A DNA stretch of 9,953 bases from an uncultured Polaribacter sp. (GCA_937936695.1 CALHCK010000134.1:1-9953), one strand, 5' to 3'; positions 1 to 6,459 are shown, counted from the first letter of the stretch. Numbers and translations: made by a program. Notes: generated by a model from the sequence alone, not told the origin.

Positions 1-20
1 TAATGTTATTTTACAAAAGA

Positions 21-58
21 AAAAATCCAATAAGAATTTAAATTCTTATTGGATTTTT
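21..58 (-). terminator. Palindromic terminator behind the displaced gyrB 3' end
   Basis: A perfect 38-base palindrome with a core of AAGAATTTAAATTCTT. It folds into a stem of about 17 bp with a minimal loop. A T-rich tail follows on both strands (ATTTTTTCTTTTG on the minus strand, ATTTTTGTATT on the plus strand), so it could work in both directions. It starts 20 bases past the stop codon of the gyrB fragment at 79-267, where the terminator of a functional gyrB would be expected. This suggests that the fragment and its terminator are the original end of the gyrB locus. Confidence 0.8.
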
Positions 59-78
59 GTATTAACTGAAGATGTGTT

Positions 79-267
79 TTAAGCATCTATATTTGCATAT
101 TTTGCATTACGTTCAATAAAATCTCTACGCGGAGGTACTTCGTCTCCCATTAACATAGAAAATACTCTGTCTGCTTCTGTTCCGCTATAAATAACAACTT
201 TTCGTAAAGTTCTAAATTCAGGGTTCATTGTAGTGTCCCACAATTGTTCTGCGTTCATCTCTCCAAG
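79..267 (-). pseudogene. Detached gyrB 3' end (62 codons plus stop)
   Basis: These 189 bases align without gaps to the last 189 bases of the complete gyrB at 3934-4122, with five substitutions (positions 153, 172, 189, 190 and 202). The frame is intact and encodes GyrB residues 584-645, ending in AKYANIDA. Four substitutions are synonymous and one changes Asp610 to Tyr. Homology stops abruptly at 268. The ATPase, transducer and TOPRIM parts are absent, so no gyrase function is possible. The frame stays open a little further upstream without a start. An internal ATG at 256-258 preceded by GGAGAG could in theory start a 59-residue peptide, but I see no promoter for it. The 107 bases between this fragment and the next terminator hold no gene I can support. 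Confidence 0.9.
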
Positions 268-374
268 GTTTTGAGTGATATTATTCTGTTGTATTAAAAA
301 AAATGTTTATTGTGTTAATTAAACTCTTTTTATTTATAGATAAAATAGGGGTTCTAGTTTTAATATATAATACA

Positions 375-406
375 AAAAGGGACTGTTTTTTTTAACAGTC
401 CCTTTT
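375..406 (-). terminator. Intrinsic terminator of the surface-protein gene
   Basis: A perfect 13-bp stem (375-387 with 394-406, core GGGACTGTT / AACAGTCCC) and a 6-base loop. On the minus strand a run of Ts follows directly (CCCTTTTTGTATT). It lies 17 bases past the stop codon of the leucine-rich-repeat gene and is correctly oriented to end its transcript. Confidence 0.9.
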
Positions 407-422
407 CTTTTGTTAAAAAATA

Positions 423-3400
423 TTAATTTTTTAAAACTTTAATTGTAGTTCTACTTTTAGCAGAATTTATTATCATGTAATAAAAACCTGTAGGATAATT
501 AAAATCTAAAGAAATTATTTCTTTACCTAATATTTCTTGTTTGTTTACTTGTTTAATAAGTTTTCCTAAAGTGTTGTAGATAAATATATTTTTTATATCA
601 TCTTCCTGTTTATTCTTAATAAATAAATTACCATTGGTTGGGTTAGGGTAAACGGTAAATAAGTTTTTTGTTATGTCTTGCGTACTAAGTGTTTTACTGT
701 ATTGAGCAACAAAAGTTGTGTTAGTAACAATGTTTGTTAAATTACTAGGACTCCATCCTGTAAATTCGTAATCTTCTCTTTTAGGGTTTTCTGGAGCAAC
801 TGCAGTACCATTTGTTTGTACGAATTCTGTTTTTAAAACAGTACCATCCCAATCTTCAAAAGTTACTGTATGTGTATTGTTTGCATCAAAATTTATAGAA
901 ATATCAGTTGTGTTTTCTACACATATTACACCGGTTTTTGTAACGCCATTATGGGTAGAAGAATAGTTGTATTCAATTTTATCTAAATCAAAAAAGTAGG
1001 CTTCACCTATTGCATTTGTAGTTTTGGTTTGTTCAGCAAAAGTTACAGGTATTCCTTTTTCTCTAGGAAAAACACTAACTCTTACCACTTTTTTGGGAGT
1101 AGAATTTGTGAAGTAATTTGTTTGTAAATTGGTTATAAAATTATTTGCAGTACTTTTTACTTCTGTAAATTGATTACCTAAAGAGCTACTAGAATCTAAA
1201 TTTAACATTACAGCAATATTTTTTCTGTTAAAGCCAACAGCTGTAATAGTACCAGCATTACTTTCTATATCGTTTACCCATAAATTAAAGTTAGGGTTAA
1301 AAGACCAGTATTTTAATAAAGAAACATCTCCACCACTACATGCTTCTTTAAAAGTAAAGTTTTTAAAGGCGAAATTTACCCCATCAAATTGTCCGTTGTT
1401 GGTTACATTTGTACCAGGTATTCTATCTACAGGGGTAGAAGAGTTTATTCCGTTGTAAGTTACATTTTCTAACCAAAAACGTAAGCCATCTCTACGCACA
1501 GTAGCATCTATATATACTTCCGCATCCTCTATATTAGATCCACTAGTATCAAAAGTCCAACGTATTTTAGTGTTGTCTGCTGGTCCAGGTATTTTACAAG
1601 TTAACTCATTTACTTCTGTAATTTTTACTAACTGTTTAGATATAAAAGAAAAATAGTCACTAATTTCATTAAAATCATCAGACACAAAAAAATTGTCTGG
1701 AGAACTAGCTAAGTTTTTTAGGTCGTTTTCAAAGGCTTGTTTTATAGCAGGACTCATGCCTTTGGTAAAACCTATTGTAAAACTTTGTATTTTTTTAGTA
1801 TCTATTTTAGTATCGGTAAGTAAAGACTGTATGTCTTGGCTGTTGTAGGTAGGGGTAAGGTTTTGTGAAAAATTGTCTAAACCATCTGTAAATGTAATTA
1901 CAAAAACCTCGTCTAAAACTGGTGTACTTGTAGTTTCTAGTATGTTAATACTTTTACCCATAGCGCTATATAGGGCTGTGTTATCGGCTTGTCTTAAGTT
2001 TTGTATAAAGCGTGTAATTTTATTAGCGTTTTCTCTATTGTTATTTAAACGTAACATGCCTTCAGTAGCAATGCTTTCTGAGGTGTTTAAGCTTCCGTTA
2101 AACCCTACTACCCCTACATATAAACCATCTTCGGCTAAAGATATACTTGTTCTGGTATAATTAATATCTAAATTGCTAACAGTTGCGCCTCCTTTTATAG
2201 TTCTGTTGTTCCAAAATATATTGTAGCGTTTTTTTGTAGGTAAAGTAAATTTTGTTAAAAGATTATTTTTAAAAGCACGTTCCTCAATTTTTTCTATTGA
2301 TATAGGTAGTTTAACTTCAGGTAAATTATTGTTTAAAAAAGCATTACTGCCAATAGAGGTAATAGATTCGGGTAAGGTAATTTGTGTTAATTTGTTATTA
2401 GCAAAAATGTTTGCACTAATTGTAGTTATAGAATTAGGTATATTAATTTGGGTTAGTTGGTTGTTTTCAAAAGCGCTATTACCAATAGTAGTTACAGAAT
2501 TAGGTATATTAATTTGAGTTAGTTGGTTGTTTTCAAAAGCGCTATTACCAATAGTAGTTACAGAATTAGGTATGTTAATTTGTGTTAGTTGGTTGTTTGC
2601 AAAAGCACCGTCACTAATTGTTTCTACCTTGTTTCCTAATGTAAGTTTAGTGATAGAACTAAAATTAAAAAATAAATTACGTAGTATAATTTTAGTGTTA
2701 ATATTTACTTCTTCTATAGGATTATTTTCAAAAGCATTTACACCGATTGTTTCTACTTTGTCTCCTAATGTAAGTTTAGATATAGAACCAAAACCATTAA
2801 ATAGATCTCGTGGTATATTTTTAGTATTAATACTTACTTCCTCTATAGGGTTGTTTGTAAATGCATCTACACCAATTATTTCTAAATTGTCACCTAATGT
2901 GAGTTTAGTGATAGATTTAAAATTTTTAAACATATTTTGAGGTATAATTCTACTGTTAATATTAGCTTCCTTTATAGGGTTGTTTGCGAAACTGTTAAAA
3001 CCAATAGTAATTACAGAGTTAGGTATATTAATTTGTGTTAGTTGGTTGCTTTGAAAAGCAAAACTACCAATAGTAGTTACAGTATTAGGTATATTAATTT
3101 GTGTTAGTTTGTTGTTAACGAAAGCACCATTACCAATAGAAGTTACAGAATTGGGTATATTAATTTGTGTTAGTTGGTTTTCTGAAAAAGTGTTATTACC
3201 AATAGCTGTTACGGTATTAGGTATATTAATTTGTGTTAGTTGGTTATTCTGAAAAGCCCTATCACCAATTGTTTCTACCCTGTCTCCTAATGTAAGTTTA
3301 GTAATAGATCTAAAATTAAAAAATAGATCCTGTGGTATATTTTTAGTGTTAATATTTACTTCTTCTATAGTGTTGTTTGCAAAAGCGTTAGTACCAATAG

Positions 3401-3713
3401 TAGTTACAGAATTAGGTATGTTAATTTGTGTTAGTTGGTTGCCTGCAAAAGCGCTGTTACCTATGGTAATTATAGAATTAGGTAAAGTAACAGACGAAAG
3501 TCTCTTGTTGATGAAAACATTTATTCCTATACTTGTAATATTTTCATCTTGTAAAATATTAGGGATAATTAAAGAAACATTTGTAGGGCCTTGATATGAT
3601 GTTATAGACCCGTTTACTATTGTAACATCTGTATCTTTAACTGTGTAGGTGGTTTGTGCATGGTAGGAGTGGTACCATAAGGTTAAAGCTAATAATAGCA
3701 GTAATTTCTTCAT
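423..3713 (-). CDS. Secreted BspA-like leucine-rich-repeat surface protein with vWA-like, InlB B-repeat and T9SS sorting domains
   Basis: A 1096-residue protein. It begins with a signal peptide (MKK, then a Leu-rich core, likely cleaved after HAQ near residue 20). Residues about 44-490 form some 20 repeats of 21-22 residues of the BspA/TpLRR (LRR_5) type, with consensus INIPNSVTTIGNSAF and a second flavour (NIPQDLF..SITKLTLG). Residues about 525-700 resemble a von Willebrand A domain: strand YVGVVGFNGS (532-541), Thr579 in NTALY, and TDGLDN at 609-614. A separate DSSSS motif sits at 840-844. An InlB-type Listeria-Bacteroides repeat follows (about 948-1006, including W955 and FTGW). The C-terminus (about 1018-1096, VYPNPTNG...) is a type IX secretion sorting domain. 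By family, such proteins are exported by T9SS and anchored or released at the surface, often for adhesion. The ligand cannot be read from the sequence. The gene stands alone with its own promoter and terminator and interrupts the gyrB locus between two copies of the gyrB 3' end. Confidence 0.88.
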   Translation of the reverse strand: MKKLLLLLALTLWYHSYHAQTTYTVKDTDVTIVNGSITSYQGPTNVSLIIPNILQDENITSIGINVFINKRLSSVTLPNSIITIGNSAFAGNQLTQINIPNSVTTIGTNAFANNTIEEVNINTKNIPQDLFFNFRSITKLTLGDRVETIGDRAFQNNQLTQINIPNTVTAIGNNTFSENQLTQINIPNSVTSIGNGAFVNNKLTQINIPNTVTTIGSFAFQSNQLTQINIPNSVITIGFNSFANNPIKEANINSRIIPQNMFKNFKSITKLTLGDNLEIIGVDAFTNNPIEEVSINTKNIPRDLFNGFGSISKLTLGDKVETIGVNAFENNPIEEVNINTKIILRNLFFNFSSITKLTLGNKVETISDGAFANNQLTQINIPNSVTTIGNSAFENNQLTQINIPNSVTTIGNSAFENNQLTQINIPNSITTISANIFANNKLTQITLPESITSIGSNAFLNNNLPEVKLPISIEKIEERAFKNNLLTKFTLPTKKRYNIFWNNRTIKGGATVSNLDINYTRTSISLAEDGLYVGVVGFNGSLNTSESIATEGMLRLNNNRENANKITRFIQNLRQADNTALYSAMGKSINILETTSTPVLDEVFVITFTDGLDNFSQNLTPTYNSQDIQSLLTDTKIDTKKIQSFTIGFTKGMSPAIKQAFENDLKNLASSPDNFFVSDDFNEISDYFSFISKQLVKITEVNELTCKIPGPADNTKIRWTFDTSGSNIEDAEVYIDATVRRDGLRFWLENVTYNGINSSTPVDRIPGTNVTNNGQFDGVNFAFKNFTFKEACSGGDVSLLKYWSFNPNFNLWVNDIESNAGTITAVGFNRKNIAVMLNLDSSSSLGNQFTEVKSTANNFITNLQTNYFTNSTPKKVVRVSVFPREKGIPVTFAEQTKTTNAIGEAYFFDLDKIEYNYSSTHNGVTKTGVICVENTTDISINFDANNTHTVTFEDWDGTVLKTEFVQTNGTAVAPENPKREDYEFTGWSPSNLTNIVTNTTFVAQYSKTLSTQDITKNLFTVYPNPTNGNLFIKNKQEDDIKNIFIYNTLGKLIKQVNKQEILGKEIISLDFNYPTGFYYMIINSAKSRTTIKVLKN
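2455..2586 (-). repeat. Two nearly identical 66-bp leucine-rich-repeat units in tandem
   Basis: Bases 2455-2520 and 2521-2586 differ at only two positions, both synonymous, and encode two identical 22-residue repeats. Neighbouring units are clearly more diverged. This points to recent duplication of one unit by slippage or unequal crossing-over within the LRR array. Confidence 0.85.
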
Positions 3714-3750
3714 AAAATGTTGTTTTTATTGTTTAACAAAAAATTTGCAC

Positions 3751-3783
3751 CAAAATTATTTATTGTTTTTAAGCGAAACAATA
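3751..3783 (-). promoter_or_regulatory. Bacteroidetes-type promoter of the surface-protein gene, with overlapping inverted repeat
   Basis: On the minus strand a -7 box TAATTTTG (3751-3758) lies 20 bases downstream of a -33 TTG (3779-3781). This fits the Bacteroidetes TTG-N17-23-TAnnTTTG pattern and places the start of transcription about 30 bases before the ATG at 3713. An 8-bp inverted repeat, TATTGTTT-N7-AAACAATA (3761-3768 / 3776-3783), covers the -33 element and spacer and could be an operator. A second short inverted repeat, AATACC-N8-GGTATT (3780-3799), adjoins it. The promoter rests on motif match only. Confidence 0.55.
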
Positions 3784-3842
3784 CCTATATATGGGTATTT
3801 TTTTGTTCTATCAATACTACAAACTTGTTATTTAGAAATAAG

Positions 3843-3900
3843 AAATCCTTGTACTAAACACATCAGAAAAGTATTTTTGGTGTGTTTAGTACAAGGATTT
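3843..3900 (-). terminator. Strong hairpin terminator behind complete gyrB
   Basis: A perfect 20-bp inverted repeat (3843-3862 with 3881-3900, core TTGTACTAAACACA) around an 18-base centre that can pair further, apart from a wobble and a bulged G. It starts 33 bases past the gyrB stop. On the minus strand the stem is followed by a moderately T-rich tail (GATTTCTTATTTC). It has no sequence in common with the terminator behind the detached gyrB end at 21-58, so the two gyrB 3' ends have independent downstream sequences. Confidence 0.75.
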
Positions 3901-3933
3901 TATAGTAAACTATTTTAAAATAAAGAATGCTTC

Positions 3934-4122
3934 TTAAGCATCTATATTTGCATATTTTGCATTACGTTCAATAAAATCTCTACGCGGAGGTACTTCGTCT
4001 CCCATTAGCATAGAAAATACTCTGTCAGCTTCTGTTCCGCTATCTATAACAACTTTACGTAAAGTTCTAAATTCAGGGTTCATTGTAGTGTCCCACAATT
4101 GTTCTGCGTTCATCTCTCCAAG
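3934..4122 (-). repeat. Direct repeat of the gyrB 3' end (functional copy)
   Basis: This segment is in direct orientation with 79-267 (184 of 189 bases identical). The two copies are offset by 3855 bases and bracket the surface-protein gene with its promoter and both intervening terminators. Recombination between the copies would remove the whole insert and leave an intact gyrB reading frame, with at most an Asp610Tyr change. Confidence 0.9.
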
Positions 4123-5871
4123 ACCTTTATATCTTTGTATGGTTACACTTCCTCCTAATTTTTGAGCAATTAAATCACGTTGATTGTCATCCCAAGCATA
4201 TTCTCTTTTTTGTCCTTTTTTAACCAAGTATAAAGGAGGGGTAGCAATATAAATATACCCTTGCTCTACCATTTCTCTCATATATCTAAAGAAAAATGTT
4301 AAAATTAAGGTAGCAATATGCGATCCATCTACATCGGCATCACACATAATAACTACTTTATGGTAACGCACTTTAGATAAATTTAAAGCTCTAGGATCAT
4401 CTTCTGTACCAATAGTAACCCCAAGTGCGGTAAACATGTTTTTAATCTCCTCGTTTTCAAAAACCTTATGTTGCATTGCTTTTTCAACATTTAAGATTTT
4501 ACCACGAAGCGGAAGAATAGCCTGGAAATTACGATCTCTTCCTTGTTTTGCAGTACCACCTGCAGAATCTCCCTCAACTAAAAATATTTCACATTGTGCA
4601 GGGTCTGTTTCAGAACAGTCAGATAATTTACCAGGTAAACCACCAATAGACATTACTGTTTTACGCTGTACCATTTCTCTGGCTTTACGTGCTGCATGAC
4701 GTGCTTGTGCGGCAAGTATTACTTTTTGAACAATGGTTTTAGCATCATTAGGGTTTTCTTCTAAATAATCGGTAAGCATTTGTGCTACTGCTTGAGATAC
4801 AGCAGAACTTACTTCTCTATTACCAAGTTTTGTTTTTGTTTGTCCCTCAAACTGAGGTTCTGCAACCTTAACAGAAACAATAGCTGTTAATCCCTCTCTA
4901 AAGTCATCACCAGCAATTTCAAACTTTACATTTTTTAGCAACCCAGATTCATCTGCATATTTTTTTAACGTATGTGTTAAACCACGTCTAAAACCAGATA
5001 AATGTGTTCCTCCTTCATGGGTGTTAATATTATTAACGTAAGAATGTAAATTTTCTGAATAAGAAGTATTGTAAACCATGGCAACTTCTACCGGAATACC
5101 ATTTTTTTCACCTTCCATAGCAATAACACCAGCGGTTAATTGCTCTCTAGTAGAATCTAAATACTTAACAAATTCAGACAAACCTTCTGTAGAATGAAAC
5201 ACTTCAGAAATAAAGTTACCTTCATCATCTTGCTCTCTTCTATCTGTTAATGTAATTGTAATACCTTTATTTAAGTACGCCAACTCTCGCATTCTAGTAG
5301 CAAGAGTTTCGTAATTATATTCTGTAGTTTGCTGAAAAATAGATTTGTCTGGTAAAAATGTAACAATAGTACCTGTAAAATCAGTTTCTCCAATTGTTTT
5401 AACAGGATATTCTGTTTTACCTCTTTTGTATTCTTGCTGCCAAATTTTTCCTTCTTTATGAACAGTAGCTGTTAAATGGTCTGATAATGCGTTAACACAA
5501 CTTACCCCAACACCGTGTAATCCTCCAGACACCTTATAAGAATCTTTGTCAAACTTACCACCGGCACCAATCTTAGTCATTACAACTTGTAAAGCAGAAA
5601 CACCTTCTTTTTTATGAATTCCAACAGGAATACCACGACCGTTATCTTTTGTTGTAATAGAATTGTCTTCGTTAATAGTAACGTCAATAGTGTCACAATG
5701 CCCACCTAAAGCTTCATCAATAGAGTTGTCTACAACTTCGTATACCAAATGGTGTAAACCACGCACTCCAACATCTCCAATGTACATAGAAGGTCGCATT
5801 CTTACGTGCTCCATTCCTTCTAATGCCTGAATACTGGAAGCATCATAACTGTGTTTTTTTTCTTCGCTCAT
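3934..5871 (-). CDS. gyrB: DNA gyrase subunit B
   Basis: A 645-residue protein with the complete GyrB architecture. It is the ATPase subunit of the type IIA topoisomerase that introduces negative supercoils, acting with GyrA in an A2B2 complex. The GHKL ATPase motifs are YEVVDNSIDEA (catalytic Glu45, Asn49), DNGRGIP (76-82) and the lid GGLHGVGVS (116-124). A GyrB transducer domain follows. The TOPRIM domain has EGDSAGG (Glu433) and DADVDGSH (511-518), which hold the metal-binding acidic residues. The C-terminal segment includes the QRYKGLGEMN and TLRKVV motifs. The length fits the form lacking the roughly 170-residue insertion of E. coli GyrB, as is usual outside proteobacteria. No frameshift is seen. 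Its last 189 bases are repeated at 79-267, so the present 3' end may be an acquired replacement. It is transcribed divergently from the gat operon. Confidence 0.98.
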   Translation of the reverse strand: MSEEKKHSYDASSIQALEGMEHVRMRPSMYIGDVGVRGLHHLVYEVVDNSIDEALGGHCDTIDVTINEDNSITTKDNGRGIPVGIHKKEGVSALQVVMTKIGAGGKFDKDSYKVSGGLHGVGVSCVNALSDHLTATVHKEGKIWQQEYKRGKTEYPVKTIGETDFTGTIVTFLPDKSIFQQTTEYNYETLATRMRELAYLNKGITITLTDRREQDDEGNFISEVFHSTEGLSEFVKYLDSTREQLTAGVIAMEGEKNGIPVEVAMVYNTSYSENLHSYVNNINTHEGGTHLSGFRRGLTHTLKKYADESGLLKNVKFEIAGDDFREGLTAIVSVKVAEPQFEGQTKTKLGNREVSSAVSQAVAQMLTDYLEENPNDAKTIVQKVILAAQARHAARKAREMVQRKTVMSIGGLPGKLSDCSETDPAQCEIFLVEGDSAGGTAKQGRDRNFQAILPLRGKILNVEKAMQHKVFENEEIKNMFTALGVTIGTEDDPRALNLSKVRYHKVVIMCDADVDGSHIATLILTFFFRYMREMVEQGYIYIATPPLYLVKKGQKREYAWDDNQRDLIAQKLGGSVTIQRYKGLGEMNAEQLWDTTMNPEFRTLRKVVIDSGTEADRVFSMLMGDEVPPRRDFIERNAKYANIDA

Positions 5872-5926
5872 TATTTATAAGTTACGTTTTATTTTTCTTG
5901 ATAGAAGTATGATACATACATCTTTT

Positions 5927-5934
5927 CAAATATA
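5927..5934 (-). promoter_or_regulatory. Probable -7 box of gyrB
   Basis: On the minus strand TATATTTG matches the Bacteroidetes -7 consensus TAnnTTTG exactly and lies about 55 bases upstream of the gyrB ATG. No TTG is present at the ideal 17-23-base distance; the nearest one (5943-5945) is only 8 bases away. The -33 element is therefore not identified. Confidence 0.45.
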
Positions 5935-6306
5935 AATAAAAACAAGGTTTTTAAGGTGTTTTTATGTAAAATATCTAAAATTTTAAAAATGCTTTAAATC
6001 GCTTAAAAAGTGCTTTAAAATAGATTTTAAGGGTTTTTGAAATTGACTTTTAAAAATTAAAAGAGATAGTGTCTTATTTTTGATGTTTTAAAACTGCTAA
6101 ATTTCTAAAAACAACTACTTATTTGTTGTTTTTAGAAATAAAAGCAAATTTTTTGTAGATATACTGCATGTTGTTTTCTTTGTATAACGTTTTATTTAAA
6201 GATTGATTTATAGAGTTTTATGAAATCAATTTAAAAAATAAAAGAATATTAAAGAAATATGAGTTGTAATTATCATATTCGTAAAATAATAAGATGTTTT
6301 AAATAA
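5935..6306 (+). other. Intergenic region between gyrB and the gat leader, no gene seen
   Basis: Very AT-rich, with no credible coding region on either strand. It holds three near-repeats, GCTTTAAA / GCTTAAAA / GCTTTAAA (5991, 6001, 6012), spaced about one helical turn apart. It also holds a 15-bp perfect hairpin (6101-6139) and a small inverted repeat, ATTGATTT-N13-AAATCAAT (6202-6230). An isolated TATTTTTG box (6075-6082) on the plus strand lacks a partner TTG at suitable spacing. Confidence 0.6.
6101..6139. repeat. Perfect 15-bp hairpin in the divergent intergenic region
   Basis: ATTTCTAAAAACAAC (6101-6115) pairs perfectly with 6125-6139 around a 9-base loop. No clean T-run follows on either strand, so terminator function is doubtful. 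It may be a structured RNA element, a protein-binding site, or a boundary between the divergent gyrB and gat transcription units. Confidence 0.5.
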
Positions 6307-6340
6307 TTGTATTATATCAAGAGAATTCTACATATATTTG
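6307..6340 (+). promoter_or_regulatory. Bacteroidetes-type promoter of the gat operon leader
   Basis: TTG (6307-6309), 23 bases, then a perfect -7 box TATATTTG (6333-6340). The spacing is at the long end of the accepted 17-23 range. Transcription would start near 6344-6347, just ahead of the Asn-rich leader ORF at 6351. The leader would then have almost no 5' untranslated region. This is a motif match only. Confidence 0.55.
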
Positions 6341-6350
6341 ATGCTTAATT

Positions 6351-6398
6351 ATGATAAATAATAATAACAATAATAATTTCAATAATCCTAATTGTTAG
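6351..6398 (+). CDS. Asn-rich leader peptide of the gatCAB-aspS operon
   Basis: A 15-codon ORF from ATG to TAG encoding MINNNNNNNFNNPNC; ten of its fifteen residues are Asn. One of the seven Asn codons in the first run is AAC rather than AAT, so the sequence is not a pure AAT microsatellite. It sits between a promoter and an intrinsic terminator directly upstream of the genes for Asn-tRNA formation, and its stop codon lies inside the second arm of a hairpin. This is the arrangement of leader peptides that control amino acid operons by ribosome stalling (trp, his, leu type). I infer that scarcity of Asn-tRNA(Asn) stalls the ribosome in the run at 6357-6377. No Shine-Dalgarno is visible, as is common in this phylum. 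The alternative is an AT-rich low-complexity stretch that happens to be open. Confidence 0.7.
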   Translation: MINNNNNNNFNNPNC

Positions 6399-6459
6399 GA
6401 TTGGAAGGTTATTATTAAAAATATATAAAGCCTTCCAGATTCTGGAAGGCTTTTTTTTT
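6369..6459 (+). promoter_or_regulatory. Transcription attenuator with mutually exclusive hairpins
   Basis: Four segments can be read. Segment 1, AATCCTAA (6384-6391), pairs with the 5' part of segment 2, TTAGGATT (6395-6402), and this hairpin is extended by AATAATAA (6369-6376) with TTATTATT (6409-6416). The 3' part of segment 2, TTGGAAGGTT (6401-6410), can instead pair with segment 3 (6429-6438, GCCTTCCAG) over 10 bp including two G-U pairs, forming an antiterminator. Segment 3 otherwise pairs with segment 4 as the terminator. A ribosome stalled on the Asn codons would cover segment 1 and allow 2:3 (read-through). An unstalled ribosome reaching the TAG at 6396-6398, or no translation at all, would leave 3:4 (termination). 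The pairing is seen; the mechanism is inferred. Confidence 0.68.
6428..6459 (+). terminator. Intrinsic terminator of the gat leader
   Basis: AAGCCTTCCAG pairs with CTGGAAGGCTT around a 3-base loop, followed by nine Ts (6451-6459). It is a textbook rho-independent terminator on the plus strand. It is not at the end of any gene: it lies only 17 bases before the gatC start and after a short leader ORF, as expected for an attenuator rather than an operon end. Confidence 0.9.

Noticed and set aside
79..258. A functional 59-residue peptide from the gyrB fragment, with GGAGAG before the internal ATG
   Set aside because: The GGAGAG is simply the gyrB codons for Gly-Glu. No promoter is visible upstream, and the LRR terminator at 375-406 would block incoming transcription.
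2329..2940. Open plus-strand frames opposite the LRR array
   Set aside because: They mirror the repetitive codons of the minus-strand gene, have no start signals or recognisable domains, and are shadows.
2320..3600. CRISPR array or non-coding tandem repeats
   Set aside because: The periodic DNA is explained by 21-22-residue leucine-rich repeats in one continuous reading frame. Unit spacing and divergence fit protein repeats, not identical repeats with unique spacers.
3714..3933. Integrase, transposase or IS ends at the surface-gene cassette
   Set aside because: No such gene and no terminal inverted repeats with target-site duplication were seen. The only bracketing repeats are the gyrB 3' ends.
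6341..6361. A second tiny ORF (MLNYDK) overlapping the start of the Asn-rich leader in another frame
   Set aside because: It has no link to the structures downstream, ends before them, and would lie at or before the predicted transcription start. It is probably chance.
6357..6392. The Asn run as a mere AAT microsatellite
   Set aside because: It is not a pure repeat (AAC, TTC and CCT codons interrupt), it starts with ATG, and it ends with a stop placed inside the hairpin, before a real terminator and Asn-tRNA genes. Kept as a caveat rather than the main reading.
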